This document shows positions 17,250 through 27,040 of a stretch of DNA of 64,000 nt, one piece after another; within the stretch, counting starts at the first letter, position 1; each line of letters begins with the position of its first letter. The notes beneath the pieces are model-generated. The model did not search any database. It worked only from the letters and a program-made list of their open reading frames with translations, and was not told the origin of the DNA. This DNA comes from Achromobacter veterisilvae (GTDB taxonomy: Bacteria > Pseudomonadota > Gammaproteobacteria > Burkholderiales > Burkholderiaceae_B): assembly GCF_900496975.1 (NCBI RefSeq), contig NZ_UFQC01000028.1:19794-83793 (forward strand), in the 5' to 3' direction. A program made the position numbers and the translations under genes.

Positions 17250-18164
17250 TCAGAACTTGTCAATTGTGGGACGGTCAAATTTCGAATCGACAGCAGTCGA
17301 CCGTTCGACAAACCGGGCCAATATAGGGGCCGGCTCAGCGTCGCGGTGCAGCAAGTAGGTTGCCAGCATCAGAGGATTACCCTCTAGCGGTCGAGCCACG
17401 ATGCCTGACTCTCGGGTGGAAGCAATATGCGCTGCGCCTGCTAAGCCCAAGGCCAAACCCGCAGAAACTAAAGTCATCATTACATCAAAGCTGCCTACGC
17501 GTTGAGCAACCAGTGGTTCTTGTACCTGCATTCGCAGAATGCGGTCAATCTGGCGAGCGTGCCCCTCGCATATGACAGGATATCCCAGTACTAGCGGGTA
17601 GCGCAACACTTCAACTAGCGGAATTTTCTTGAAAGCTAGCACGGGATGGCGCGCCGGTACCGCAACCATCACTTCATCCTCCCAGACAGGAGTGGCCACG
17701 ATTCCATCGCCGGCATCTTCAGCCATCGAAAATCCGGCATCATAGATGCCATCGTGCAAACCAGCGATTTGCTGGGCCAAAGGAATTTCGAACAATCGAA
17801 TATCCACCTCAGGATCTTCCTCACGACATTGCGCCAGCAGTGCAGGTAAGCGCGATGGCATGATTCCGTCAGATAAGGCCACACGTAACTGACCGTGAAA
17901 TCCTCTAGCGGCGGCTTTGACGCTGTCGAGAGCTTGATCCAGCATCATAAATACACGCGGAACATGCTCCAGAAACAAGTGTCCCGCTCGAGTCAGTTGC
18001 GTACTGCGGGTGGTACGAATGAATAGCAGTACCCCCAACTCTTCTTCCAGCTCTTTGATGGTGCGAGATAGCGGCGATTGGTCGATGTGCAGCCTCTCAG
18101 CGGCGCGAGCAAAGTGCAGTTCTTCAGCGACTGCAAGAAAACATCGTAAGTGACGAAGTTCCAT
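17250..18164 (-). CDS. LysR family transcriptional regulator
   Basis: This 304-residue regulator has an N-terminal winged helix (1-65; HFARAAERLHIDQSPLSRTIKELEEELG), a linker helix and a periplasmic-binding-fold effector domain (about 90-290). It is clearly related to the LysR at 40972: both share AEELHF, AAERLHI, PLSR.IKELEEELGVLLF and the DxMxTLVSAG block. It lies downstream of and on the same strand as the DJ-1/DUF3817/CopD-like operon, with about 130 bases between, and probably regulates it or itself. The effector is unknown. Confidence 0.93.
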   Translation of the reverse strand: MELRHLRCFLAVAEELHFARAAERLHIDQSPLSRTIKELEEELGVLLFIRTTRSTQLTRAGHLFLEHVPRVFMMLDQALDSVKAAARGFHGQLRVALSDGIMPSRLPALLAQCREEDPEVDIRLFEIPLAQQIAGLHDGIYDAGFSMAEDAGDGIVATPVWEDEVMVAVPARHPVLAFKKIPLVEVLRYPLVLGYPVICEGHARQIDRILRMQVQEPLVAQRVGSFDVMMTLVSAGLALGLAGAAHIASTRESGIVARPLEGNPLMLATYLLHRDAEPAPILARFVERSTAVDSKFDRPTIDKF

Positions 18165-18298
18165 TTCGACCTCTCTTCACCCCGTTGCTCTCTAGACCCA
18201 AGGGGCACCATCGACGACTGAAAGCCAGCATCTGCTCTTATTCGTCGGCCCTGGCGACAGCCTGGAAGACGCCCGGCAGTCGAGTAAAAAATAGTAAG

Positions 18299-18742
18299 TC
18301 AGATTGGTTTAATGCATACCAACAGTGCGACAAGCAACACCGTACTCCCAAGCAAGATCGAAGGCATAACGACACCGCGACCATTGTGCAAATTGGCCCC
18401 GTCATCAAAAGAAAGCCTGCGAAGTCGCCCCCGCAGCAATCCATGACTCGCAGAGAGACCCGCGACCAGTACTAACTTCACCAGTAACCACGGTTGGGGA
18501 AACCATCCACCTTGCAGCGCAAGGTACAGTCCTAGTGCCCATGTCACCATCATTGCCGGGGTGGTCACATGCTGATCCCAACGATGTACCAGTGTGAGGT
18601 ACGCTAGCCCTGCATCGCGGTCGTAAGCCTTCAAGGTGTGCCGGGAAAATGCTATTGAGAGCATAAGGAACAATTGCCCTCCCATCCACGTGATGGCGGC
18701 CGACAGGTGCACCGCTTTGATCGATAAATACAGCATGACCAT
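18299..18742 (-). CDS. CopD/HemJ-like four-helix membrane protein
   Basis: This 147-residue integral membrane protein has about four hydrophobic helices and conserved His/Trp positions (KAVHLSAAITWMGGQ in helix 1, HRWDQHVTTPAMM near helix 2). It resembles the CopD-like domain family and is a close relative of the protein at 22202 (shared LHL.AA.T..GG, VT.PAM and GGW...WL..K patterns). It is last in a minus-strand operon with DUF3817 (4-base gap) and DJ-1-like genes. Family members are linked to copper or haem handling; a specific function cannot be given. Confidence 0.7.
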   Translation of the reverse strand: MVMLYLSIKAVHLSAAITWMGGQLFLMLSIAFSRHTLKAYDRDAGLAYLTLVHRWDQHVTTPAMMVTWALGLYLALQGGWFPQPWLLVKLVLVAGLSASHGLLRGRLRRLSFDDGANLHNGRGVVMPSILLGSTVLLVALLVCIKPI

Positions 18743-18746
18743 TCAT

Positions 18747-19082
18747 TCAACGTTGGGAAGCTAGGGTTGCCTCGCGTTTCGCGAGTCTGCGTTCGCAGGC
18801 AAACGCCCCAAAGGGAATCAAAGCGGCCAACACCATGAAGACACGCTCAGATCGTGACCAACCATAGCCAGAGATCGATCCCACTAGCGTCCAGAAGTAG
18901 AATATGAACGCTAGGCCGTGGATGGGGCCTAGCAACGTCGTTGCAGTCGGCATTCCAGCCAAGTGCTTGAGCGGAACCGCCACCCCTAGTAGCAACACCA
19001 ACGTAGCGCCCTCCACTAATGAGGCCACCCGCATGCGACGCACCTGAAGGATTTCGGCGTCTACTTTCGACAGGGGCATCAT
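18747..19082 (-). CDS. DUF3817 family membrane protein
   Basis: This 111-residue protein has three membrane helices (about 18-38, 45-68, 78-98) and the conserved GPIHGLAFIFYFW motif of DUF3817. It overlaps the preceding DJ-1-like gene by four bases (ATGA) and is followed four bases later by the CopD-like gene, so the three are co-transcribed. The biochemical role of DUF3817 is unknown. Confidence 0.82.
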   Translation of the reverse strand: MMPLSKVDAEILQVRRMRVASLVEGATLVLLLGVAVPLKHLAGMPTATTLLGPIHGLAFIFYFWTLVGSISGYGWSRSERVFMVLAALIPFGAFACERRLAKREATLASQR

Positions 19083-20182
19083 GCGTGAACCTCGATTATC
19101 CTGCTGCCAGTTAACCTCGATGCCGGCAGAAGGCCGGCCTTTGCAGTACCTGTCATTACGTCAGCCTCCACCGTGACTGAGAATCTCAATGTCAGCCGCA
19201 TAGGCTTGGTCACGCGCTGAGTCCATTGAAGACAATCGCCGTGAAGGGAGATATCTTGGAACGACACCGTTTGATCTCCTTGCGTTGCCCGACCATGCAA
19301 GATGCCTTGCAGGGATGAAATGTCCAACGTGATTTGCAATGCGCCGATCGGCGTTGCCAACTCAACTTTCCAGACGCCGATAAATCGATTAGCCAAACGC
19401 TCATCGCCCGCATCCAGTGCGGAAGCGGGCTTGTTAACGGAGATTTCGTGTAGCTGGGAAACTGCTACGGTATCAGGCCGCTGCCCATTGAGACTGGCGC
19501 TGCGCCAGACGGTGCCGCGCCGCTCATATTCAAAGAGCTTTTCAACACCAAGCGCTACATCCGCACCAAGTTCGCGTTCAAGCAAGTAAAGAGCCACGTC
19601 TAGGCCGGACGTGACGCCACCACCAGTGACTAAGTCGCCGTCGTCGACAACCCGACCTGACATTGGCAGTGCCCCCAGCGCACTCAATAGCTCTAGGCCC
19701 ATGTGATGGGTTGTCGCACAACGTCCCTTAAGCAAATCGGCCATGGCAAGAATCAATGACCCGCCGCATACCGTGGCCACGATGACGTCCGGATCTTCCA
19801 TTGCTTCTCGCATAGCAGAGGACAGTTGCGTTTGCGATGCCTGAAGCAGCAATTGCGGGACGGATTCGGAGCCATCTCCGCTCACCTTACCGGCGGCACC
19901 CGGCACCAAGACGATACCGCCATCATGGGGAGCCAAGGCTGCGCTAGCCGGGATGCGCACGCCGCTGACACCGCACGGGACATCACGGGCACCCTCGGCA
20001 CTGACCAGTTCAACGTGGACGGGAACTGCACTGAGTTCTCCAGCTGCCAGGAACACCTCGTATGGAGCTATTGCATCTAACAGGTCGAAGCCGTTGAACA
20101 GCGCAATCTGCACCTTAAGCGGTGCTCGCGCAGCGGTATATGAGTTACTGAGGTCATTTGCGACTACATCCATTGTTTGCAT
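19079..20182 (-). CDS. DJ-1/PfpI (GATase1-like) protein with extra C-terminal domain
   Basis: This is a 367-residue protein. Residues about 22-235 form a DJ-1/PfpI domain with the nucleophile elbow VATVCGGSLILA followed by CATTHH, as in isonitrile hydratase-like and GlxA N-terminal domains. Residues about 250-367 form a separate beta-rich domain (GVWKVELATPIGALQITLDI ...) of unknown kind, which replaces the AraC-type DNA-binding domain of GlxA proteins. It is the first gene of a three-gene operon. Function is unknown; a small-molecule hydratase/isomerase or a sensor are both possible. Confidence 0.78.
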   Translation of the reverse strand: MQTMDVVANDLSNSYTAARAPLKVQIALFNGFDLLDAIAPYEVFLAAGELSAVPVHVELVSAEGARDVPCGVSGVRIPASAALAPHDGGIVLVPGAAGKVSGDGSESVPQLLLQASQTQLSSAMREAMEDPDVIVATVCGGSLILAMADLLKGRCATTHHMGLELLSALGALPMSGRVVDDGDLVTGGGVTSGLDVALYLLERELGADVALGVEKLFEYERRGTVWRSASLNGQRPDTVAVSQLHEISVNKPASALDAGDERLANRFIGVWKVELATPIGALQITLDISSLQGILHGRATQGDQTVSFQDISLHGDCLQWTQRVTKPMRLTLRFSVTVEADVMTGTAKAGLLPASRLTGSRIIEVHA

Positions 20183-20382
20183 AGGTCACAACAAGTAAAC
20201 AGGTCCGATATGCCGGAACAACTGCGGCTACGAGCAAAGTATGGAGTGCCGCAGTACGGCCGCCAACTGGCCAAATGGACACTTATCGACTGATTCAAGC
20301 CAAGCATCTCCTTGGAGCAGCCCCCTGATTCCCCGGCCCCGTCCTGTCGCTTATCTTTAGAGATAGGAACAGGGCTGTGCAT

Positions 20383-20805
20383 ATGACTAGGCATACGGAG
20401 TCAGTAGAGGTAGTGGCAAAGGACCTGTGCCCTAGGCGCTGGCCGCTTTCAGAGAAGGCGGCCCTGGTGCGCCGTACTTATGAGCCGGGCATGAGTGTGT
20501 CGTTGCTGGCACGCCAGGAAGGTGTCTCGGCGGGACTGCTGTTCCAGTGATGCAAGCCTGAGCGCTAGGGTGTCTTGACGGCGGTCTCGGCTGGCGAGGC
20601 AGTCGTGCCGGCATCTGAGCTGGCGGCGGCCCATGCGGAAATCACCATGAATCTCCCCGGGGCGATTCACCAAGCTCCAGCGCGTGCTCGGCAAGAAGAT
20701 CCTGAAGAACGAAATCCTAAAGGAAGCCGTGGAGTATGCCGCGACAAAAAAGTGGATTGCGCGCTCGCCCTTGTTGTCCATCATGGCGGGGAATATGTGC
20801 AATAA
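20383..20805 (+). pseudogene. IS3-family transposase orfA, degenerate
   Basis: The frame starting at 20383 reads RRWPLSEKAALVRRTYEP and AGLLFQ, then hits stop codons. Further on, [23 protein letters not shown] and SPLL complete the usual end of an IS3-family orfA, in shifted frames. About 24 bases around 20647-20670 (ATGAATCTCCCCGG...) look like an internal insertion. No orfB follows, so this is a dead remnant. Confidence 0.75.
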
Positions 20806-20888
20806 CAGCGTACAACCACATCGCCAGATCGAATCTGGCAAAGGTTGAATCCGATCTTCACCAACTCGGTCAGATTATTGTGTCTCGC

Positions 20889-21905
20889 TCAGCTATCTCC
20901 AAAGTTCTTTCTATATTGGCGAGGACTGACTCCTACTATGCGCTGAAACTGCAGACGGAAGTTGGCGGCGGAACCAAGGCCCACTTCTCCCACGATCTGC
21001 TCTACTGTAAGTCCGCTACGTTCCAGTAACTCTTGTGCCCGTCGAACTCTTGCGCGAATAATCCACTGAGCCGGTGACTCTCCATACTGTTCGTGGAATC
21101 GCCTATGTAGTGTCCGCGGGCTGGTGTGTGCCTGGCGAGCAAGCAAGACCAAAGACAGCGGTTTATGTAGATTGGCCAAGGCCCAAGTGAGCAAAGGTTG
21201 AAGACTCCTGTCAGCTCCTTGGGGCTTGGGAGGGATGAACTGTGCTTGCCCGCCCTCACGCTGCAGCGGCACAACCGACAGTCGGGCCACCTGCGATGCC
21301 ACCGCGACACCAAAGTCACGGCGGATCATGTACAGGCAAAGATCAAGGCCTGCGGCAGCCCCTGCCGAAGTGAGTACCTGTCCGTTGTCTACAAAAAGTA
21401 CCCGAGGGTCCACATTAATTTTTGGGTAAAGGCGCTGCAGATCTGCGGCAGCAGCCCAATGAGTGGTAGCACAAAGACCATCTAATAGGCCGGTCTCTGC
21501 CAGAACGAATGCTCCAGTGCAGATAGATGCAATCCGCGTTCCCCTCATTAATGCAGTGCGAAGTGCTTCGGTTACTCCAGGCGTCAGTGCTCGCTGTGGC
21601 GTATGGACGCCCGGCACGATGATCGTATCTGCAGTCTTCAGAATAGCCAGATTGTGGCGAATTCGCAGCGAGAACGGACCAGCGTCCATCTCATCCTGCT
21701 CTGCACATACGGCCACTTGGTAGCAAGGAAGGCCGTTCTCGTGTGTTGCGAAGCGAAAGGTCTCGCAGGCAGTCGCTAGGTCGAATGACAGCACCCCCGG
21801 TACTACTAAACAGACGACCTTGTGTGGTGAGTGCTGCAAAGGAGGCTTCATCTGGATGCTGGCAACGAGTAGGAAGGTTGGCGAAAAATAGTCGATTGTT
21901 GTCAT
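20889..21905 (-). CDS. GlxA family transcriptional regulator (DJ-1 plus AraC)
   Basis: This 338-residue regulator has an N-terminal DJ-1/PfpI-like domain (about 28-200; ASICTGAFVLAETGLLDG, CATTHW) and a C-terminal AraC/XylS helix-turn-helix pair (about 230-335; TSPRTLHRRFHEQYGESPAQWI and GLGSAANFRLQFQRIVGVSPRQYR). The start may be either the ATG at 21905 or an internal ATG 18 codons later; the latter removes a hydrophobic leader not usual in the family. It lies divergently to the CopD-like/TonB receptor pair, separated by about 300 AT-rich bases, so it probably controls that pair. Confidence 0.9.
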   Translation of the reverse strand: MTTIDYFSPTFLLVASIQMKPPLQHSPHKVVCLVVPGVLSFDLATACETFRFATHENGLPCYQVAVCAEQDEMDAGPFSLRIRHNLAILKTADTIIVPGVHTPQRALTPGVTEALRTALMRGTRIASICTGAFVLAETGLLDGLCATTHWAAAADLQRLYPKINVDPRVLFVDNGQVLTSAGAAAGLDLCLYMIRRDFGVAVASQVARLSVVPLQREGGQAQFIPPKPQGADRSLQPLLTWALANLHKPLSLVLLARQAHTSPRTLHRRFHEQYGESPAQWIIRARVRRAQELLERSGLTVEQIVGEVGLGSAANFRLQFQRIVGVSPRQYRKNFGDS

Positions 21906-22201
21906 TCTAGCCAGTTCCCCGAATCAACGCTATCCAAGAAAATCGAATGCATTGAGCTTCACGCGATGTGCAGTCGCAACGATTCTCAATAGGCATCCTT
22001 TCGTCATCAAGCCGCGCAGCCGCAATTGATCCGTTTTGACAGAACTCTGTTTGGTTCCAAAGAGGGGTCTACGAATCTCGCGCTGGCCACAATGGAGATA
22101 ATCTATGGCGGCGTATTTCACTATGCTGAGAGATCGGTGGATTTTTTGTGTATGGCTGATACGTTTGCGCTGATAGCAGCGTATACCTTCTTGCCATAGA
22201 A

Positions 22202-22654
22202 ATGTCTGCCAATTCCTCGATAATGTATTTATCACTAAAAACCCTCCACCTAATAGCAGCGCTGACCTTCTCCGGGGGGGTAATGAGTTTGGCTCTCGTA
22301 ATGTCGGGCTGGTCACGGGTTTATGGTGTAGTTCTGCCTCACGAGAGGAGTATTGGCCGTACGCTTCTTTGGTGGGATCACTATGTAACCGTGCCGGCCA
22401 TGCTTACAGTTCTTGGGCTTGGATTTCTTATGGCAATCAGTGGCGGCTGGATGGAGCAAAATTGGCTAATTGGGAAGGTTATTCTCGCAATTGTCCTGAC
22501 CGGCCTGCATCGATTACTCAGATCAGCCTTAAAGAAGCGAGTGGCGGGCGATGCATTATTAGAGTCATCGTGGTACAGAGCCGGCCCCATGATTGTTACT
22601 GCGGCTTTGGCGCTTATCGTGACGCTCGCTATTTGCAAGCCAATCCACTCATAA
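22202..22654 (+). CDS. CopD/HemJ-like four-helix membrane protein
   Basis: This 150-residue membrane protein has four hydrophobic helices and conserved LKTLHLIAALTFSGG and WWDHYVTVPAML segments. It is a paralogue of 18299-18742. It begins at ATG 22202 or 22223 and ends 10 bases before the TonB receptor, so the two are one unit. Codon use is AT-richer than the surrounding ICE. The pairing with an outer-membrane receptor suggests metal or metal-chelate uptake (inference). Confidence 0.72.
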   Translation: MSANSSIMYLSLKTLHLIAALTFSGGVMSLALVMSGWSRVYGVVLPHERSIGRTLLWWDHYVTVPAMLTVLGLGFLMAISGGWMEQNWLIGKVILAIVLTGLHRLLRSALKKRVAGDALLESSWYRAGPMIVTAALALIVTLAICKPIHS

Positions 22655-22664
22655 GCTGTACCGC

Positions 22665-24779
22665 ATGATCAAAATATTTTTATATACCGGCAACTCGGAT
22701 CAAACTCTTTGGCATGTAGATACACTTACTCGTCCGGTTTTCTTCGGCAAGGTCGCCCTTTCCTTATTAGCAATTTTCCTAGGTTCGACGCCTGCCGGCC
22801 CAGCATGGGCTCAGACTGAAGAGGTGGCCGCATTGCCCACCGTCACCGTAACAGGTTCTCTGACGCCCGATGATCTAGCCAGAGAGCGGCTCGAACAGGC
22901 GCGGGAAGAAATGGCGTATCGTGCTGGTGGAACCAGCGTGGTCGATGCGAAAGACTATCGCGATGGCCGAGCCGGAAACATGGCTGATGTAATGTCATAC
23001 GCTCCCGGAGTTTATGCCCAGACTCGACACGGCGAGGAAACGCGTTTTTCGATACGTGGTTCCGGTATTCAACGGGGGTTCTTGCTTCGCGGCATCTATC
23101 TTTATCAAGACGGTATACCGTTAAGCCATGCCGACGGAGCCGGTGACTTCCAATCAATCGATCCACTTGCTGCTGAGTACGTCGAGATTTGGCGCGGTGC
23201 GAATGCGTTGGAGTTTGGAGGAAATAGCCTTGGAGGGGCGGTAAATTTCGTCACTCCAACTGGTTGGACCGCACCGCATGTTGTCCTGCGAGCGCAGACA
23301 GGATCTTATGGCCAGAGTCAAAGTCACGCTTCCTTTGCAGGAGCCAATGAACGCTTGGATGGATTTTTGAGCCTATCACATAGCGAGCAAGACGGTCATC
23401 GCGATCACGCAAGGACGCGCGCAACCCGATTCTCAGGAAATGTCGGGTTGATGTTCAATTCTGCGTGGTATGCGCGCCTTTACTTAACCCATATTGACAG
23501 TAAGCTGCAATTGCCAGGTGCTCTCACCAGATCAGCCATGAGGGCTGACCGCCATCAAAGCGCACCAGGCTACGCTGAGCTGGATGCAGATAACAACTAT
23601 CGAATGAGTCGCGCAGCTCTAAAATTGGAGTGGACTCCTACAGATAAGGTGAAATGGATTAGTTCAATTTATCTTGCTAACCGGGACCGATTGCACTCCA
23701 TGGCCTATGGCATTCTCGATCAACAGTCTATAGATACAGGCATGGACAGCAGGGGGATCCTTAATCTGTCAAAGGGAGCATTAACACGACGGTTGGTAGT
23801 AGGGGCTTCGTTTATGAAACACCGGGCGGATGAGCGCAGCTATGCCAACTTGAATGGTAAGGCCGGTCGCCAAACTCGGGATAACGTTCTGATAGGGCGC
23901 CAGTACACGCTGTATGGAGAATATTCGCATGAGTTGGTGGAGTCTTGGACTCTTCAGGTCGGGGCACAGGCCGTGTATGCGGGGCGTGATTTGCGGAACC
24001 TCTTTGCACCCTCAAATAGTTACAGCAAACATTTCACGGGCGTGAGTCCCAAACTCGGCCTTATCTACAACTACTCCGAGAATTCACAAATCTATGCAAA
24101 TCTCAGCCGAAGTTTAGAGGCTCCTCCTTTCGGTGAGTTGGTTGTACGGCCCGCATATCCTCTCGCTTCTGACCAGAAAGCTACAACATTGGAACTAGGG
24201 TATCGGTTTCGGAATGGCGATTCGTGGGTAGACGCGGCAATCTATCGCTCGCGCTTGCACGGTGAACTTCTATCACTTAATGACGCAAATGGAGTGGCCC
24301 TGGGCACTGTAAATGCAGATCGCACCATCCACCAAGGGATTGAACTAGGAATGCAAATCCCCCTTTATACTCATGCTACAGGACGATTTAATTATTTATT
24401 CAATGACTTCCGTTTCAATCATGACTCTGTCTATGGTAAAAATCGCTTGGCTGGTATTGCGCCACATGTCCTTCGTGCGGAGATAGAATGGAAAATCTCA
24501 CCTTACCTGTTTATGACGCCTTCTATCGAATGGTTGCCAGGTAATACAAAAATCGACCATGCAAACACATTGTCGCAGGGTGGGTACGCCCTGTTCGGCC
24601 TAACAGTTGGCGGTAAAATGGCGCGAAATTTGCGCTGGTTTGTCGAAGGACGCAATCTGACGAATCGCAAGTATGTCGCGGGTACAGCCGCGCAAGCCAA
24701 CGTACAAGGTCGCGATGGCGCATATTACTTTCCTGGCGATGGGCGTGCTTTCTATGCCGGGTTGGAGTGGCGATTGTAG
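22665..24779 (+). CDS. TonB-dependent outer-membrane receptor
   Basis: This 704-residue receptor has a signal region (about 1-49, ending PAWAQ), a TonB box-like segment near LPTVTVTGS, a plug domain (about 80-200; RFSIRGSGIQRGFLLRGIYLYQDGIPLS, GGAVNFVTP) and a 22-strand barrel ending in an aromatic residue pattern (FYAGLEWRL). It resembles the FecA-like branch of siderophore/metal-chelate receptors but lacks the N-terminal signalling extension. AT content is visibly higher than in the flanking genes, suggesting separate acquisition. Ligand unknown; its co-transcribed CopD-like partner hints at a metal complex. Confidence 0.9.
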   Translation: MIKIFLYTGNSDQTLWHVDTLTRPVFFGKVALSLLAIFLGSTPAGPAWAQTEEVAALPTVTVTGSLTPDDLARERLEQAREEMAYRAGGTSVVDAKDYRDGRAGNMADVMSYAPGVYAQTRHGEETRFSIRGSGIQRGFLLRGIYLYQDGIPLSHADGAGDFQSIDPLAAEYVEIWRGANALEFGGNSLGGAVNFVTPTGWTAPHVVLRAQTGSYGQSQSHASFAGANERLDGFLSLSHSEQDGHRDHARTRATRFSGNVGLMFNSAWYARLYLTHIDSKLQLPGALTRSAMRADRHQSAPGYAELDADNNYRMSRAALKLEWTPTDKVKWISSIYLANRDRLHSMAYGILDQQSIDTGMDSRGILNLSKGALTRRLVVGASFMKHRADERSYANLNGKAGRQTRDNVLIGRQYTLYGEYSHELVESWTLQVGAQAVYAGRDLRNLFAPSNSYSKHFTGVSPKLGLIYNYSENSQIYANLSRSLEAPPFGELVVRPAYPLASDQKATTLELGYRFRNGDSWVDAAIYRSRLHGELLSLNDANGVALGTVNADRTIHQGIELGMQIPLYTHATGRFNYLFNDFRFNHDSVYGKNRLAGIAPHVLRAEIEWKISPYLFMTPSIEWLPGNTKIDHANTLSQGGYALFGLTVGGKMARNLRWFVEGRNLTNRKYVAGTAAQANVQGRDGAYYFPGDGRAFYAGLEWRL

Positions 24780-25041
24780 CGATGAACAAGTCTGATTAAA
24801 GAAGAGCGAGCAGGTGGTCGCCGTTGGTTTTTACCAGCATTTCGTAAAATTCTGCGCCCATTTAAAATTGAACAGTGATCGCCAAGTCTGTTACCCCAAC
24901 CACAGTGCCGTGGTGGAGCTTTTTCCGGATGCAGTCCCGTCGCCCGATACGCTGTCTTTCTGGTTCTGGCGACTGCTGCGCTATCCATAGTAAATAGAGC
25001 AGGAATCTGAAAAGTCCGACTTGATAATGACCGAACCAAGC

Positions 25042-25356
25042 TCAATTCCTTTCATCCGGTTCTGTGCTCAGGAGGAAGGGAAGCAGCTCCGCCAGCACGT
25101 CTTCAGGTGATTCTTCGGGCTGAAGATGACCGCCTCGAATGGATTTGCCGCAGACGTTTCCAGCCCAACGCATGCCAGATGCAGATCGGTGATGCGCTAT
25201 GCCGCGCTCCTGACCATAGAACGAGGACAGGACAGTGCAGTTTTTTCCTGCGGAGCGGTCTGCTGCATCATGAGCACGGTCTTCTTGTGCTGCCGCCCGA
25301 TAGTCCTCGCAGATTGCATGACGAACATTCGGATTGCGGAATGCGTGCCGATTCCA
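25042..25356 (-). pseudogene. C-terminal piece of a haloacetate dehalogenase-like gene
   Basis: Reading the minus strand from about 25356, one frame gives NRHAFRNPNVRHAICEDYRA, AADRSAG and CTVLVLWSG. After a frameshift another gives GGHLQPEESPEDVLAELLPF, ending TEPDERN at the stop (25042-25044). These are the late motifs of alpha/beta-hydrolase haloacetate dehalogenases. The first part of the same kind of gene lies at 27300-27697 on the same strand and in the right order, with the LysE and AraC genes between the pieces. Confidence 0.7.
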
Positions 25357-25543
25357 GCGTCAGCTTGGCTTCTCGAAGGTTGCGATGATCAGGATTGATA
25401 GGTGTCAGCCATGCTAGGGTCACGACCAGACGCCCCTCCGTCACATGACCCAAATGCTGGGTATCGCCAAAAGCCTGCAGGGCATTTGGAAGCGCCAGCA
25501 CGAACAGCAAAGTGACTGTGCGTTGGCCTTGGAGCACGCAAGA

Positions 25544-26152
25544 CTAGCTCAGCACGCTTATCCAGGCCGATGTAACCAGCAGCAGTGCCATTCCCTGGTT
25601 GAAGCACCGTATGGCCCTCGGCGATGCAAGAAGGCGAGCAGCGCCCCTGCCCAACAACGCCCAAACCGTCAGACAAGGCAGCGCTACCAACAGGAAGATC
25701 GCCGCATACAAACCATAGGTTGCCGGGCCTGAGCCGGCACCGACGAAAACGCTCACCACTGACAACGCCATCATCCAGGTCTTGGGGTTGATCAGTTGCA
25801 GTCCGGCGCCATGGATGGCACCTGGACAATTGCCGGAGGTTTCGACCTCGATACCACTGGCCGGGGCGTTGAAGAGCTTCCAACCCAGCCAACTGATCCA
25901 GGCCACCCCCACCAAGGCCATGCCATTCTGTAGCAGCGGATAATGCAGAAGCATCTCACCAAGCCCGAGGCCAACCACCAGCAGCAGGCCGGTCGCACCC
26001 ACAGCGGCGCCGAGCACAAGAGGCAAAACAGCCAGCAGACCGTGGCGGACGGCGCCACCGAGAATCAATAAATTGGTGGGGCCCGGTGTGATAGAGGCAA
26101 CGAAGGCAAAGAGCACGAAGGGCAAGAGTTGGTTGAAAGAGAGGGTGTTCAT
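25544..26152 (-). CDS. LysE/RhtB family amino-acid exporter
   Basis: This 202-residue permease has about six membrane helices and the family motif near the N-terminus (FVASITPGPTNLLILGGAVRHG). NPKTWMMAL in the middle is also typical of RhtB-type exporters. It is transcribed in the same direction as the AraC regulator 45 bases upstream, which probably controls it. The pair lies between two pieces of a dehalogenase gene and so was probably inserted as a module. Substrate unknown. Confidence 0.9.
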   Translation of the reverse strand: MNTLSFNQLLPFVLFAFVASITPGPTNLLILGGAVRHGLLAVLPLVLGAAVGATGLLLVVGLGLGEMLLHYPLLQNGMALVGVAWISWLGWKLFNAPASGIEVETSGNCPGAIHGAGLQLINPKTWMMALSVVSVFVGAGSGPATYGLYAAIFLLVALPCLTVWALLGRGAARLLASPRAIRCFNQGMALLLVTSAWISVLS

Positions 26153-26197
26153 TGACGGACTCCAGTCACTTGCTAGGAGTCGATTGTCCGCAGCAAC

Positions 26198-27040
26198 TCA
26201 CCAGTGATCTTGAAGATTTGTGCAGGATCGGCGGTAGATTGCCGGCGTAAAGCCATAGGCCCGCCGGAACCAGCGCCCCAGGTGGCTCTGGTCGGCGAAG
26301 CCCAGGTCGATGGCCACGTGGGCGGGAGGCCAGCCATTCGCGAGCAGGCGCCGAGCCTGGGCCAAGCGCAATTGCACTAGGTAAGCATGCGGCGCCAGGC
26401 CAAAGGCTGCCTTGAACGCGCGGGAGAGACGAAAGCGGTCGACCCCGCACGCATGGGCCAGATCCTCGAGGTTGATGTCCTGCTGAAAGTGCCCGTGCAG
26501 ATAGTCGCGGGCACGAATGACCACCGAAGGCAGACGCGGGTCTACCGCATCCCGTGTACGCCAAAGCAGTTGCCGCGAAAGTCGCTCCAGCAGGGCATCC
26601 AACGATGCCTGCCGCACCATGCGTAGCTCATTGTGCTGTAGCGCCAAAACGGCGTTGACGATACAGGGCATCAGGCCGGGTTCACAGGGTAGGGTCTTGT
26701 CGAAACTCGGCTGGCAGTGATCGGGGGCATTCTCGAACAATGCTCGCAACTCCCGCTCAATCCATTGCGGGTCCAAGTAAAGCATGGAGTATGTGAAGCC
26801 GCCCGGCGCGGGTGCATAGCCATCGTGGATTTCACCGGGTTCCAGCATGAACACCTGGCCCGCGGTGCTGTTGTGCAGCTCCTTGCGGCAGTGGAACTGT
26901 TGCACACCCTGCTCGGTGAAGCCGATTAGATAACTGTCGTGCCAGTGGGGATCGTAGGCGTGCCCCTCGAAATGGGCACGAATGGTTTCGATACCGCTTT
27001 CGGGGTCCTGCTTCACGTTGATCCAGTTGTCGGTAGCCAT
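26198..27040 (-). CDS. AraC family transcriptional regulator
   Basis: This 280-residue regulator has an N-terminal cupin/AraC ligand-binding domain (about 20-130; DPHWHDSYLIGFTEQG, FMLEPGEIHDG) and C-terminal double helix-turn-helix (about 175-275; GVDRFRLSRAFKAAFG, LGFADQSHLGRWFRRAYG). This architecture is common for activators of a neighbouring LysE-type exporter, which fits the gene immediately downstream. Confidence 0.92.
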   Translation of the reverse strand: MATDNWINVKQDPESGIETIRAHFEGHAYDPHWHDSYLIGFTEQGVQQFHCRKELHNSTAGQVFMLEPGEIHDGYAPAPGGFTYSMLYLDPQWIERELRALFENAPDHCQPSFDKTLPCEPGLMPCIVNAVLALQHNELRMVRQASLDALLERLSRQLLWRTRDAVDPRLPSVVIRARDYLHGHFQQDINLEDLAHACGVDRFRLSRAFKAAFGLAPHAYLVQLRLAQARRLLANGWPPAHVAIDLGFADQSHLGRWFRRAYGFTPAIYRRSCTNLQDHW

